Assembly (NCBI RefSeq): GCF_000019805.1
Contig: NC_010525.1
Location: forward strand, 1,352,618 to 1,416,617
Direction of reading: 5' to 3'
Length of the DNA: 64,000 nt
Source: Pyrobaculum neutrophilum V24Sta
Lineage (GTDB): Archaea > Thermoproteota > Thermoprotei > Thermoproteales > Thermoproteaceae
Shown: positions 17,376 to 24,263 of the stretch, one piece after another
How the letters are laid out: each line of letters begins with the position of its first letter
Numbering within the stretch: the stretch's first letter is position 1
Program-made: the position numbers and the translations under genes
The notes under the pieces: model-generated
Told to the model about the DNA's origin: nothing
Databases searched by the model: none
The model's input: only the letters and a program-made list of their open reading frames with translations

Positions 17376-19008
17376 ATGTCAACTTGACGTCCATGCCCTG
17401 TGGTAGGACCGCTGATGTTAACCAATCTCCCGGCTTAACCCACGGCAACACTATATCGCTTTCGCTGTCAATGGTCATGTCAACTATCAACGGCTCGTTG
17501 TTTTTCAAAGCTCTGGCAACCGCGATCTCCAGATCCCTGTAGCTCTCCGGCTTGACGGCATCTATGTCATAAGCCTCCGCTATCTTCAAGAAGTCGGGTC
17601 TCTTGCTGAACTCAGTTGCTATAATTCTATTTTGATACAGGTATACCTGCCACTGTTTCACCAACTGGAGCGCCCTGTTGTCAAATATGACGACCACAAT
17701 CGGCAGGTTGTAGTCTCTAACTAGGGACAGGTTGTTCATGGTCATTTGGAAGGATCCATCGCCGTCTATACAGAGCACCGGCCTATTGGGCGCCGCCAGC
17801 TTGGCGCCCAGCGCCGCTGGGATGCAGAAGCCCATGGTCCCCAACCCCGCCGAGGTTATGAACGACCCCGGTTCGTACACCTCCCAAGCTATCTCGGCCC
17901 ACATCTGGTGGGAACCTACGCCGGTCACGGCGATGGTGTCCCTAGGCGCCGCCGCCCTCAACACCTTTAAGGCCTTCCATGGGTGGAATGCCGGCGTAGA
18001 ATCCGCGATCTTAGCCATCGCCTCCTCATATTTCCTTCTGATCTCCAAAAGCCATGACATAAACCGCTGATCTCTCGCACTTGAGTGTACATATCTCAGC
18101 AACATGTCTAGGGCCTCTTTTGCATCGGCGACGATGCCGACGGTCGGCTTGACGTTTTTACTGATCTCGCTCTTGTCCACGTCTATATGTATCAGCTTCA
18201 CTCTACCGCTGTTTACGGAGTCTATCAGCTCCTTGAAGCGTCCCCAGGTCCTATCGCTGAACCTGGTCCCAACGGCCAAGATAACGTCCGCGTTTGCCAA
18301 GGCGGCATCTGCCTCAGCTCTGCCGTGCATTCCGGCGGGCCCCATATACAGCGGGAAGTCGTGGGGCACCGCGGCCTTCCCCGGCAGGGTGGAGACGATG
18401 GGGGCATATATCAGCTTAGAGAGCTCCAGCACCTCCGGCGTAGCGCCGGACCACAAGACGCCGCCGCCTACCAATATCACAGGTCTCTTGGCCTCCGCTA
18501 GGTACTTCGCCGCAATTCTGATCTTGTCAGGATCTGGGGGAGGCGGTATGAACTTTTCCCTGTTTACAACAATTCTGTCTTCTCCCTCGGGCGCAGCTGC
18601 AATCTGGATATCTCTTGGTAGATCTATTAGGGTTGGACCCGGCCTCCCTAGAATCGATATCTCATACGCCGTTTTAAAGGCGGCTGTGGCTTCGCTGGGT
18701 TTTCTCACCTGATATACAAATTTTGTAATTGGCGTAACAACGCCAGGTATGTCTGTCTCCTGGAACCCATCTCTCCCAAATATGCTGGTGGCCACTTGTC
18801 CAGTGATCGCCACAAGCGGCGTTGAGTCCATATAGGCGTTGGTTAAACCAGTGACTATGTTCGTCGCGCCGGGGCCGCTTGTGACGGCGACCACCGCCGG
18901 CTTGCCTGAGACTCTGGCGTAGCCCTCAGCTGCATGCATAGCGCCTTGCTCGTGGCGGAATAGAATTGGCTCAACCTCTTGCCCATATAGAGCGTCGTAT
19001 AGCGTCAT
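17362..19008 (-). CDS. ilvB: Acetolactate synthase large subunit; N-terminus probably extends to 19127 through a frame disruption
   Basis: Thiamine-diphosphate enzyme that condenses two pyruvates (or pyruvate and 2-oxobutyrate). The 548-residue frame from ATG 19008 holds the catalytic Glu in FRHEQGAMHAAEGYARV (E20), GPGATN, and the C-terminal ThDP/Mg motif GDGSFQMTMNN. However, homology continues upstream in the same frame (GVRHVLGIPGGSIM, just before 19008) with no ATG, GTG or TTG. A leaderless ATG at 19127, 26 bp from the TATA tttaaac at 19153, is one base out of frame and reaches TAG at 19082-19080. A single missing base near 19082-19090 would restore a full-length 588-residue protein. Confidence 0.88.
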   Translation of the reverse strand: MTLYDALYGQEVEPILFRHEQGAMHAAEGYARVSGKPAVVAVTSGPGATNIVTGLTNAYMDSTPLVAITGQVATSIFGRDGFQETDIPGVVTPITKFVYQVRKPSEATAAFKTAYEISILGRPGPTLIDLPRDIQIAAAPEGEDRIVVNREKFIPPPPDPDKIRIAAKYLAEAKRPVILVGGGVLWSGATPEVLELSKLIYAPIVSTLPGKAAVPHDFPLYMGPAGMHGRAEADAALANADVILAVGTRFSDRTWGRFKELIDSVNSGRVKLIHIDVDKSEISKNVKPTVGIVADAKEALDMLLRYVHSSARDQRFMSWLLEIRRKYEEAMAKIADSTPAFHPWKALKVLRAAAPRDTIAVTGVGSHQMWAEIAWEVYEPGSFITSAGLGTMGFCIPAALGAKLAAPNRPVLCIDGDGSFQMTMNNLSLVRDYNLPIVVVIFDNRALQLVKQWQVYLYQNRIIATEFSKRPDFLKIAEAYDIDAVKPESYRDLEIAVARALKNNEPLIVDMTIDSESDIVLPWVKPGDWLTSAVLPQGMDVKLTYEGY

Positions 19009-19151
19009 TATAGAGCCCCCAGGAATACCCAGGACGTGCCTAACGCCGTATGTCTTGAAGACCTCAACTAGCTTGTCAACTACTCGTTTTGAGTCTTCCT
19101 TTCGAGCCCCGAAGTTACCCCCGACATTAGGAGGGCTGTAAACACGTCTAT

Positions 19152-19601
19152 TTAAACTTTTCCAGACCTATATAGATGCTGCATTGTCTCATAAGCCAGC
19201 TGAATCACCCTTCGCACGTTTGGATAAGTCGGCACCTCCTCGAGTTTCTCTACCTCTAGCCACGCGCCGTTTTTCAACGCTCCGCCTGCCTCCCTCACCA
19301 AGTATATGAGGTCAAAGTGTATATGTGTTTCCTCTGGGTAACTAACTACCTCCTCTAAAATGGCGAAAGGTAGCGGCCTCTCCACCACGCCGCTGTCTAC
19401 AATTCCATGCATCAAACCGAGAGGTTCCACTAGTAAGCCGGTTTCTTCCTCAAACTCGCGTATAAGGGCCTCGATAGGCGTCTCTCCAGGTTCCACATGT
19501 CCGCCGGGATAGAGGTATACGCCTAGGCGTTTGTGCTCAATCATAAGCACCCTCCCGTCTCTTATCAACACGCCGCTAGCGACAACGCATTTCTTGACCA
19601 C
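19152..19601 (-). CDS. Nudix hydrolase
   Basis: 149 residues with an intact Nudix box GGHVEPGETPIEALIREFEEETGLL (about 33-57), which binds Mg and cleaves nucleoside diphosphate-X compounds. Substrate unknown; candidates include ADP-ribose or oxidised nucleotides. GTG at 19601 lies 23 bp from a TATA at 19624 that is shared with the divergent gene at 19647. The stop at 19152 lies within the TATA region of ilvB. Confidence 0.88.
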   Translation of the reverse strand: MVKKCVVASGVLIRDGRVLMIEHKRLGVYLYPGGHVEPGETPIEALIREFEEETGLLVEPLGLMHGIVDSGVVERPLPFAILEEVVSYPEETHIHFDLIYLVREAGGALKNGAWLEVEKLEEVPTYPNVRRVIQLAYETMQHLYRSGKV

Positions 19602-19616
19602 ATCTCCAATTTAGAA

Positions 19617-19630
19617 GATTTTTAAATAAC
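19617..19630. promoter_or_regulatory. Shared TATA box, divergent pair 19601/19647
   Basis: gatttttaaataac is centred near 19624 and lies 23 bp from the GTG of the leftward Nudix gene and 23 bp from the GTG of the rightward His-rich gene. No other TATA-like sequence exists in the 45-bp spacer. Confidence 0.65.
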
Positions 19631-19646
19631 TGGCTACAGTGACGAG

Positions 19647-20138
19647 GTGTTTGGCAAGATAAAGCTTGGAATAGAGGAGTGGAAGAAGGTGGAAAACGAG
19701 CTTACTAGGATATCCTCTGGGGAGCCTCTGGAGATCGTCATCAACCTTACTCTTGTTTCAAGTCTCGAGGGGGAGGAGCTTGAGGAGGAGCACCACCATC
19801 ACCACTTCGAAGAGAACGAATTCACAAGAGAGGTGGCGAGGTTGATAGATCACATATCGCAAACCTACAACGGCCACGTACATCCGCATCTACACAGCAA
19901 CCACGGCAGTGTTATGTTCTCTGTGAAGGGCTCTCCGCAAGAGCTCATAAAGACGCTCAGGGACTCCGTGGAGTTTGTAAAGCTAAACTGTGAAAAGTGT
20001 ATCCTACATACGCTAGACGGGGAGTTCCACATCGGAGAGGACCTAGCCGGCATCTACTTCGGCGACGCCTACAAAATCACGGTAATCCTCCCCGCAGAAG
20101 ACGGGAGAAGGCTTAAGGTGCACGAGGTCCACCTCTAA
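19647..20138 (+). CDS. Histidine-rich protein of unknown function
   Basis: 163 residues, not recognised. It has an acidic stretch followed by five consecutive histidines (LEEEHHHHHFEE, about 48-59) and another His cluster GHVHPHLHSNHG (about 78-89), plus two cysteines in LNCEKCILHTLDG (about 117-129). These features suggest metal binding. No signal peptide or membrane segment is visible, so it is probably cytoplasmic. GTG at 19647 is supported by the TATA 23 bp upstream. Overlaps by 4 bp with the convergent ORF at 20135. Confidence 0.72.
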   Translation: MFGKIKLGIEEWKKVENELTRISSGEPLEIVINLTLVSSLEGEELEEEHHHHHFEENEFTREVARLIDHISQTYNGHVHPHLHSNHGSVMFSVKGSPQELIKTLRDSVEFVKLNCEKCILHTLDGEFHIGEDLAGIYFGDAYKITVILPAEDGRRLKVHEVHL

Positions 20139-20392
20139 AGTCTGGAAAGAAGACACTCGACTACATCACTCGGCCCCTTTATCTTGGCCATATCTTCGAG
20201 AGAAATGTGGGGGTACCCTCCCACCCAAATATGTCTATGGATGAAGGAGGGGTCTTCGATGGTCCAAACGCAGTCCCTAGATCCAACTCTCTCCAGATCG
20301 TCCCTGTGTATAACAACATCGCATTCGCATCTGGTAGGGCAACCCAAGGCCTTTGCCAAAAGGGCGGGGCCTAAGACCACTGGAATACCCAT
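20135..20392 (-). CDS. Unknown protein, possibly the distal part of a split gene
   Basis: 85 residues beginning MGIPVVLGPALLAKALG, with three cysteines, a DVVIHRDDLERVG segment and IWVGGYPHISLEDMAKIKG. I do not recognise it. Its ATG (20392) lies 2 bp after the stop of the 56-residue ORF at 20564-20394, and the upstream ORF reads naturally into it after one skipped base (CTA-T-GAA). It may be the second gene of a coupled pair or the C-terminal part of one frameshifted gene of about 147 residues. Confidence 0.55.
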   Translation of the reverse strand: MGIPVVLGPALLAKALGCPTRCECDVVIHRDDLERVGSRDCVWTIEDPSFIHRHIWVGGYPHISLEDMAKIKGPSDVVECLLSRL

Positions 20393-20393
20393 T

Positions 20394-20564
20394 TCATAGA
20401 TCTCCCAATAGATGTCGCACATCCTCCGCTTTCTCGAGCAGATTAAAGTCTTCCTCCAGTATGATGTATAGGTCAGACAGCCGCACCTTGGAAAGCTTAT
20501 TAGGCTTAACCTCCACGAATTCGGGCACAAGCGTATCGTCGATTTTTCTTACGTAGATTTTCAC
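20394..20564 (-). CDS. Unknown short protein, possibly the proximal part of a split gene
   Basis: 56 residues: VKIYVRKIDDTLVPEFVEVKPNKL..., ending EDVRHLLGDL before TGA at 20396-20394. The first 30 residues look like a beta-rich domain and the last 25 an amphipathic helix. GTG at 20564 is the first plausible start; a TATA-like cttaaacac lies only 17 bp upstream, closer than usual. See the adjacent ORF at 20392-20135. Confidence 0.5.
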   Translation of the reverse strand: MKIYVRKIDDTLVPEFVEVKPNKLSKVRLSDLYIILEEDFNLLEKAEDVRHLLGDL

Positions 20565-20589
20565 GTATAACTGCGTGTTTAAGTGCTAC

Positions 20590-20757
20590 TACAGAGGTGG
20601 AATAGCTGAACCTTAGCTTTCCGTATGCCGCCCGTCCCTGGGCGATGCCTAGGGATTCCCCTCGTCTGCCGCTTCGCTGGCCCAGCTACCTCGGGGACGG
20701 CGCTTTTCTGGCAACCCCGCTCGGGACAGACCCCTAATGAGAGGCCGCACCTCATAA
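20590..20757. ncRNA. Structured RNA candidate A (strand uncertain)
   Basis: GC-rich, ORF-free segment with nested complementarity: GAGGTG (20594-20599) with CACCTC (20748-20753) closing the ends; CCGTCCC with GGGACGG inside; then TGGGC-type and AGGG/CCCT helices. TATA-like sequences fit either strand (about 20567 for plus, about 20776 for minus). Size about 165 nt. No RNase P P4 consensus or SRP S-domain signature was recognised. Confidence 0.38.
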
Positions 20758-20945
20758 CTATTTGCACATGCGTTATTCAAGCCTTTCCCTTACGCCGAAC
20801 ATGCAGAACTTTCTCGACGATCACGAAGAAGAAAGATGTCCCTCAGTGTTTTGGTCCTCCGTCGACGTCTGTTTGCCCCCTACACGCGGCTTCTGTCTAC
20901 AAGCCCGCGTTCGCCATAATATAAATAGCGTTGCAAACCAGGGAC

Positions 20946-21030
20946 GCTCAGAGGCAATAGGCCTTGGAGGAGGGCTCTTGAGGTGTAAGTTGCTCAGCCC
21001 CTTGGCCGTCTCTTGAAGGGCACAGTAGCA
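20946..21030 (+). ncRNA. Structured RNA candidate F (possible H/ACA-like)
   Basis: A strong TATA (ataatataaata, 20916-20927) predicts a rightward transcript from about 20946 where there is no ORF. The sequence can form nested helices AGAG/CTCT, GGCC/GGCC and GGGCT/AGCCC, and ends near GGGCACAGTAGC, which contains an ACA triplet. This is compatible with an H/ACA-like guide RNA but no target was found. It ends before the 3' end of the convergent aCPSF2 gene. Confidence 0.35.
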
Positions 21031-21054
21031 AGTTTCGGCGGCCGCAGATCGCGG

Positions 21055-22332
21055 TTATTGTAGCACCGCCTCTTCGCCTGGCTCCGTTGGCACGTATATG
21101 TTATCGAAGCCCTCTCCCGCAAGTCTCCTCACGAGGGGGGCGGCCGCCTTGGGCTCCGTGTGTACCAAGATGATCCTTGTGTCCGCTGAAAACCTCTTGA
21201 TGAAGTGAACAATCTCTCTTCTACCCGCGTGCGCGCTGAAGTCGAACCATTCGAGCCTCGCCTCTACTTTCACAAGGGTGCCGTCTACGACGGCGTGGCC
21301 TTTGCTCAGGATTTCGAAGCCCGGCGTGTTGGGGGCTTGGAAGGAGGGCAGGAAGATGCCGTTCTTCCTGTTTTGCGCCAATCTCTTGAAGTAGTACAGG
21401 GCCGCGCCCCCCTTCAACATCCCGGCAGGCGTTATAATCACAGAGGCCTCCTCTATAGCGCCTTTTCTCACGTACGTATTTGGCACCTCTATCGCGGCCT
21501 CAAGTGCTTTTCTATAGAGCGTGGGGTCTCTCAGCAGGTAGGGGTACCTCCCGACGATCTGATTTATCTGGCGGGCCAAACCGTCTATGTAAATCGGAGC
21601 ATTGACCCCGTGTTTTACGAGAGTCAACATAATCTCCTGCGCTCTACCGAGGGCAAAAGACGGTATTAGCACAGTTCCGCCTTGGTCCAAAACCTCCTTC
21701 ACAGCTTGTACAAACTCTTTCTCGAGCTTTTCGCGGGGCGGATGATCGGCGGAGGCGTAGGTGGCCTCCATGATTACGACATCGGGCGCCTTCGGCAGGT
21801 TGTACAAGTCGGCCCCCCTTAGCAGATTTGTGTCAACTGTGTTGAAATCCCCGGTAAAGACGACCACACGCCCCTCGATCTCTAGCACGCCTATGGCGCT
21901 ACCGGGGATGTGCCCGGCGTTATAGGCGGTCAACACCGCGTCTCTGCCTATTTCCACGGGCTCGCCATAGGTGAGCGGCACGGCGCTCGCCATAGTTTCG
22001 CGAACCTCCTCCTGGGTGTAGGGCAGGTAGTAGCCCGAGAGCTTTATGGCGTCTGTGTACATCAAGTCGCTTAGCTCCATCGTCAGCGGTGTGGAATACA
22101 GAGGTGTTCTAGTTGAGACGTAGAGAGATGGGAGTCCGCCGCTGTGATCTAGATGGGCGTGGCTCAGAAAAGTCGCCGTTAGATCCTTAGGCCGCACGTG
22201 AAGGGGAAACACGGGCTTATCCTCCGCGTCAAACGAAACGCCGTAGTCGAGCAGAACTCCGTTGGCCGCCGTCTTTATAAATACGGCAAGTCTCCCAACC
22301 TCCCCCGCGCCGCCGAGGAACTTGATTCTCAC
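21055..22332 (-). CDS. aCPSF2-type beta-CASP ribonuclease
   Basis: 425 residues: metallo-beta-lactamase domain with LSHAHLDHSGGLP (about 57-69) and further ligands TGDFN and EATYA, and a beta-CASP insertion ending in VHTEP. There are no N-terminal KH domains, so it is aCPSF2-like rather than aCPSF1. These enzymes act in RNA 3'-end processing and 5'-3' decay. GTG at 22332 is chosen because an AT-rich TATA (22351-22367) lies about 25 bp upstream; the frame remains open to 22371. Confidence 0.88.
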   Translation of the reverse strand: MRIKFLGGAGEVGRLAVFIKTAANGVLLDYGVSFDAEDKPVFPLHVRPKDLTATFLSHAHLDHSGGLPSLYVSTRTPLYSTPLTMELSDLMYTDAIKLSGYYLPYTQEEVRETMASAVPLTYGEPVEIGRDAVLTAYNAGHIPGSAIGVLEIEGRVVVFTGDFNTVDTNLLRGADLYNLPKAPDVVIMEATYASADHPPREKLEKEFVQAVKEVLDQGGTVLIPSFALGRAQEIMLTLVKHGVNAPIYIDGLARQINQIVGRYPYLLRDPTLYRKALEAAIEVPNTYVRKGAIEEASVIITPAGMLKGGAALYYFKRLAQNRKNGIFLPSFQAPNTPGFEILSKGHAVVDGTLVKVEARLEWFDFSAHAGRREIVHFIKRFSADTRIILVHTEPKAAAPLVRRLAGEGFDNIYVPTEPGEEAVLQ

Positions 22333-22350
22333 ATTGTGCCTAATCGAGGG

Positions 22351-22367
22351 GTAAAATATTTTTAACC
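22351..22367. promoter_or_regulatory. AT-rich TATA tract between aCPSF2 and a 36-residue ORF
   Basis: gtaaaatatttttaacc is near-symmetric, about 25 bp from the leftward GTG at 22332 and about 26 bp from the rightward GTG at 22386. Slightly wider than the other shared TATA boxes, so it may contain two overlapping sites. Confidence 0.5.
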
Positions 22368-22385
22368 GCAACGCCGGCCCAATAG

Positions 22386-22496
22386 GTGGACCAGGTGGAG
22401 AAAGCCCTTGAACGGCTGATCCAGCTAAACAAGCGAATACTTGCCGAGCTGGAGGATATAAACAGGGCCTTATCGCGGGGGAAGAGCCGGGCGTAG
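22386..22496 (+). CDS. Predicted 36-residue coiled-coil microprotein
   Basis: Short ORF starting GTG and ending TAG: VDQVEKALERLIQLNKRIL followed by AELEDINRALSRGKSRA. Hydrophobic residues recur every three to four positions, giving one amphipathic helix. The start codon is at leaderless distance from the AT tract at 22359, and the reading frame ends 40 bp before rpl24. No family is recognised; the evidence is promoter spacing and sequence character only. Confidence 0.5.
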   Translation: MDQVEKALERLIQLNKRILAELEDINRALSRGKSRA

Positions 22497-22535
22497 TTGG
22501 AGAAAAATTTTATAAATGTTTAATAAGGCGGGGGC

Positions 22536-22904
22536 ATGCCGTTTACCACCTCTGCACAGCCGAGGAAACAGAGGTTGAGCCTATACAAGGCGCCGCTACA
22601 CCTCCGGCACAAGCTCCTCAACGCGAAGCTTTCGCCGGAGCTGAGCAAGAAGCTCGGCGTTAAGAGGTTGCCCGTGAGGCGTGGCGATACCGTTTTGATA
22701 CTAAGAGGCGACTTCAAAGGCGTAACGGGGAAGGTCGTCAGAGTAGACCTAAAGAGGGTGAGGATATACGTAGAGGGCGCCACTAGGACAAACAGCAAGG
22801 GCCAGACCGTTTACTACCCAATACACCCGTCGAAGGTTATGATAGTCGAGGCCGATACCTCAGATAAGGTAAGACAGAAGTTGTTGGAAAGAAGGAAGAG
22901 GTAG
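22536..22904 (+). CDS. rpl24: 50S ribosomal protein L24 (uL24)
   Basis: 122 residues with the KOW motif [25 protein letters not shown] (about 47-71), the rRNA-binding feature of uL24, preceded by the archaeal N-terminal basic extension. ATG at 22536 follows the TATA tttataaatg (about 22512) by 24 bp. Co-transcribed with rps4e (3-bp gap). The usual partner rpl14 is separate here, at 58725, so the ribosomal cluster is broken up. Confidence 0.96.
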   Translation: MPFTTSAQPRKQRLSLYKAPLHLRHKLLNAKLSPELSKKLGVKRLPVRRGDTVLILRGDFKGVTGKVVRVDLKRVRIYVEGATRTNSKGQTVYYPIHPSKVMIVEADTSDKVRQKLLERRKR

Positions 22905-22907
22905 GCC

Positions 22908-23624
22908 ATGGTGCATCTACGTCGTACAACCTCGCCCTATTGGTGGCCTATTCCGCGAAAAGCCGGAGGCGTATGGGCTGTAAGACCCTCCCCTGGCCCG
23001 CACTCTCTTGCCTATTCTATCCCCTTGGCGCTGGTTATAAGAGACGTCCTTAGGTACGCCAAGACGTTAAGAGAGGCGAGGATGATAATCTCCAGGGGGT
23101 ACATAAAGGTAGACGGCGTTGTGAGAAGAAACTACAAATTCCCAGTGGGTCTCATGGACGTAGTAGAGATAGTGCCCACGGGGGAGATCTACCGCGTGGT
23201 ACCCGACGAGAGGAGCTACTACGCGTTGGTCCCCATAACCTCGGAGGAGGCTGACCTCAAGCTACTACGCGTCGAAGGCAAAACGGCTGTGAAGGGAGGC
23301 CGGCTACAGGTACACTTCCACGACGGCAGAAACCTAATAATGCCTGCCGAAACAGCCCGCCAGATAAAAACCTTCGACTCGGTGCTCTACGACCTAAAGG
23401 CCAGGACAGTGAGAAGCCACATACCGATGCGGCTAGGCGTCTACGCGGTTGTGACACACGGCGGTAACGTGGGGTTCCACGGCCAACTCAGCGAGATAGT
23501 GTGGACCTTGAAGAGGAGACAGTCGGTCGTCTTGTTGAAAAGGGGCGAAGAGGCGAAGAGGACTATCCTCGACTACATAATGGCAGTTGGGGCAGAGGCC
23601 CCTGTTATAAAGATATCTCCCTAG
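22908..23624 (+). CDS. rps4e: 30S ribosomal protein S4e
   Basis: 238 residues: N-terminal MVHLRRTTSPYWWPIPRKAG, an S4-like RNA-binding domain (about 44-100) and a central KOW-like region. Length and order match archaeal eS4. It follows rpl24 with a 3-bp gap, as in the archaeal ribosomal super-operon. Overlaps the convergent unknown gene by 4 bp. Confidence 0.96.
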   Translation: MVHLRRTTSPYWWPIPRKAGGVWAVRPSPGPHSLAYSIPLALVIRDVLRYAKTLREARMIISRGYIKVDGVVRRNYKFPVGLMDVVEIVPTGEIYRVVPDERSYYALVPITSEEADLKLLRVEGKTAVKGGRLQVHFHDGRNLIMPAETARQIKTFDSVLYDLKARTVRSHIPMRLGVYAVVTHGGNVGFHGQLSEIVWTLKRRQSVVLLKRGEEAKRTILDYIMAVGAEAPVIKISP

Positions 23625-24052
23625 TCGGTCTGAGGCCTTTCTTCTTCGGAATATACGTCGGCCATCTTCTTAGCGAGGAGTTTTTCCTCAGCTCTCCAGA
23701 ACATCTCTCCGTAGTACTCAAGCGTTTTTCCAATATCTGAGAGACTTATCGCAATCGGCTCATAGATCTTCACTACATCGCCTTCCACCAGCCAGCCCTC
23801 CACAACGCCGCCGACAGCCCAGTCGTATCTCGCAATCACTACATAGCGTTTTTCAAACGCCACAGTCCTCAACCTGATATACACCGTTGCTATGCCGAAC
23901 TCCGTGAAAAACCTAGACACCACATCTCTGTACTTCTCGCCGGCGCGGGGGGAGGGCACCCTCTCCAGGTGGACTATATCGTCTCTCTTTAGATCGTCCT
24001 CCAACAGCTTCAACAGGGCGCTCACGGGCTGACCTGTTCTCTCAATTCGCAT
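23621..24052 (-). CDS. Unknown protein, Thermoproteales-type
   Basis: 143 residues, mixed alpha/beta, with no recognised motif. The N-terminal helix (SALLKLLEDDLKRDDIVHLERV) is followed by a beta-rich centre (VYIRLRTVAFEKRYVVIARYDWAVGG, VVEGWLVEGDVVKIYEPI) and a charged helical tail. Its ATG is 21 bp from an AT-rich TATA at about 24073 that may also drive the RNA candidate at 24093. Confidence 0.65.
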   Translation of the reverse strand: MRIERTGQPVSALLKLLEDDLKRDDIVHLERVPSPRAGEKYRDVVSRFFTEFGIATVYIRLRTVAFEKRYVVIARYDWAVGGVVEGWLVEGDVVKIYEPIAISLSDIGKTLEYYGEMFWRAEEKLLAKKMADVYSEEERPQTD

Positions 24053-24092
24053 AGGTCATCGAACTTTACATATTTTTATCTTTGACACGCCA

Positions 24093-24220
24093 CCTCCCTT
24101 CGCGGATCCCGGTCCCCGGGGCCCGTCCGGGGAGTCCGCCGCGGGCGAGGGGTTCGAGGGCCGGCGGCGCCCCCGCTTTTCCACCGGGCCCCAGAACTCG
24201 ACGAAACATAAGGGGGATGC
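24093..24220 (+). ncRNA. GC-rich structured RNA candidate C
   Basis: No ORF, and much higher GC than the surroundings. Predicted helices: CCTCCCTT (24093-24100) with AAGGGGG (24210-24216) closing the ends; CCCGGT (24108-24113) with ACCGGG (24183-24188); hairpin CCCCGG/CCGGGG (24114-24119/24127-24132); hairpin CCGCCG/CGGCGG (24136-24141/24162-24167). The TATA acatatttttatc, centred at 24073, predicts a start near 24095, exactly at the first helix. A T-rich run follows at 24221-24226. Identity unknown. Confidence 0.5.
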
Positions 24221-24263
24221 TCTTTTGTGGAAACGTCTAAGCGTGCGGGCACCTGAGCAGATG

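Noticed and set aside
24141-24165. GGTTCGA resembling a tRNA T-loop
   Set aside because: Flanking bases cannot form a 5-bp T stem, and no matching acceptor or anticodon arm exists. The segment fits the structured RNA candidate instead.
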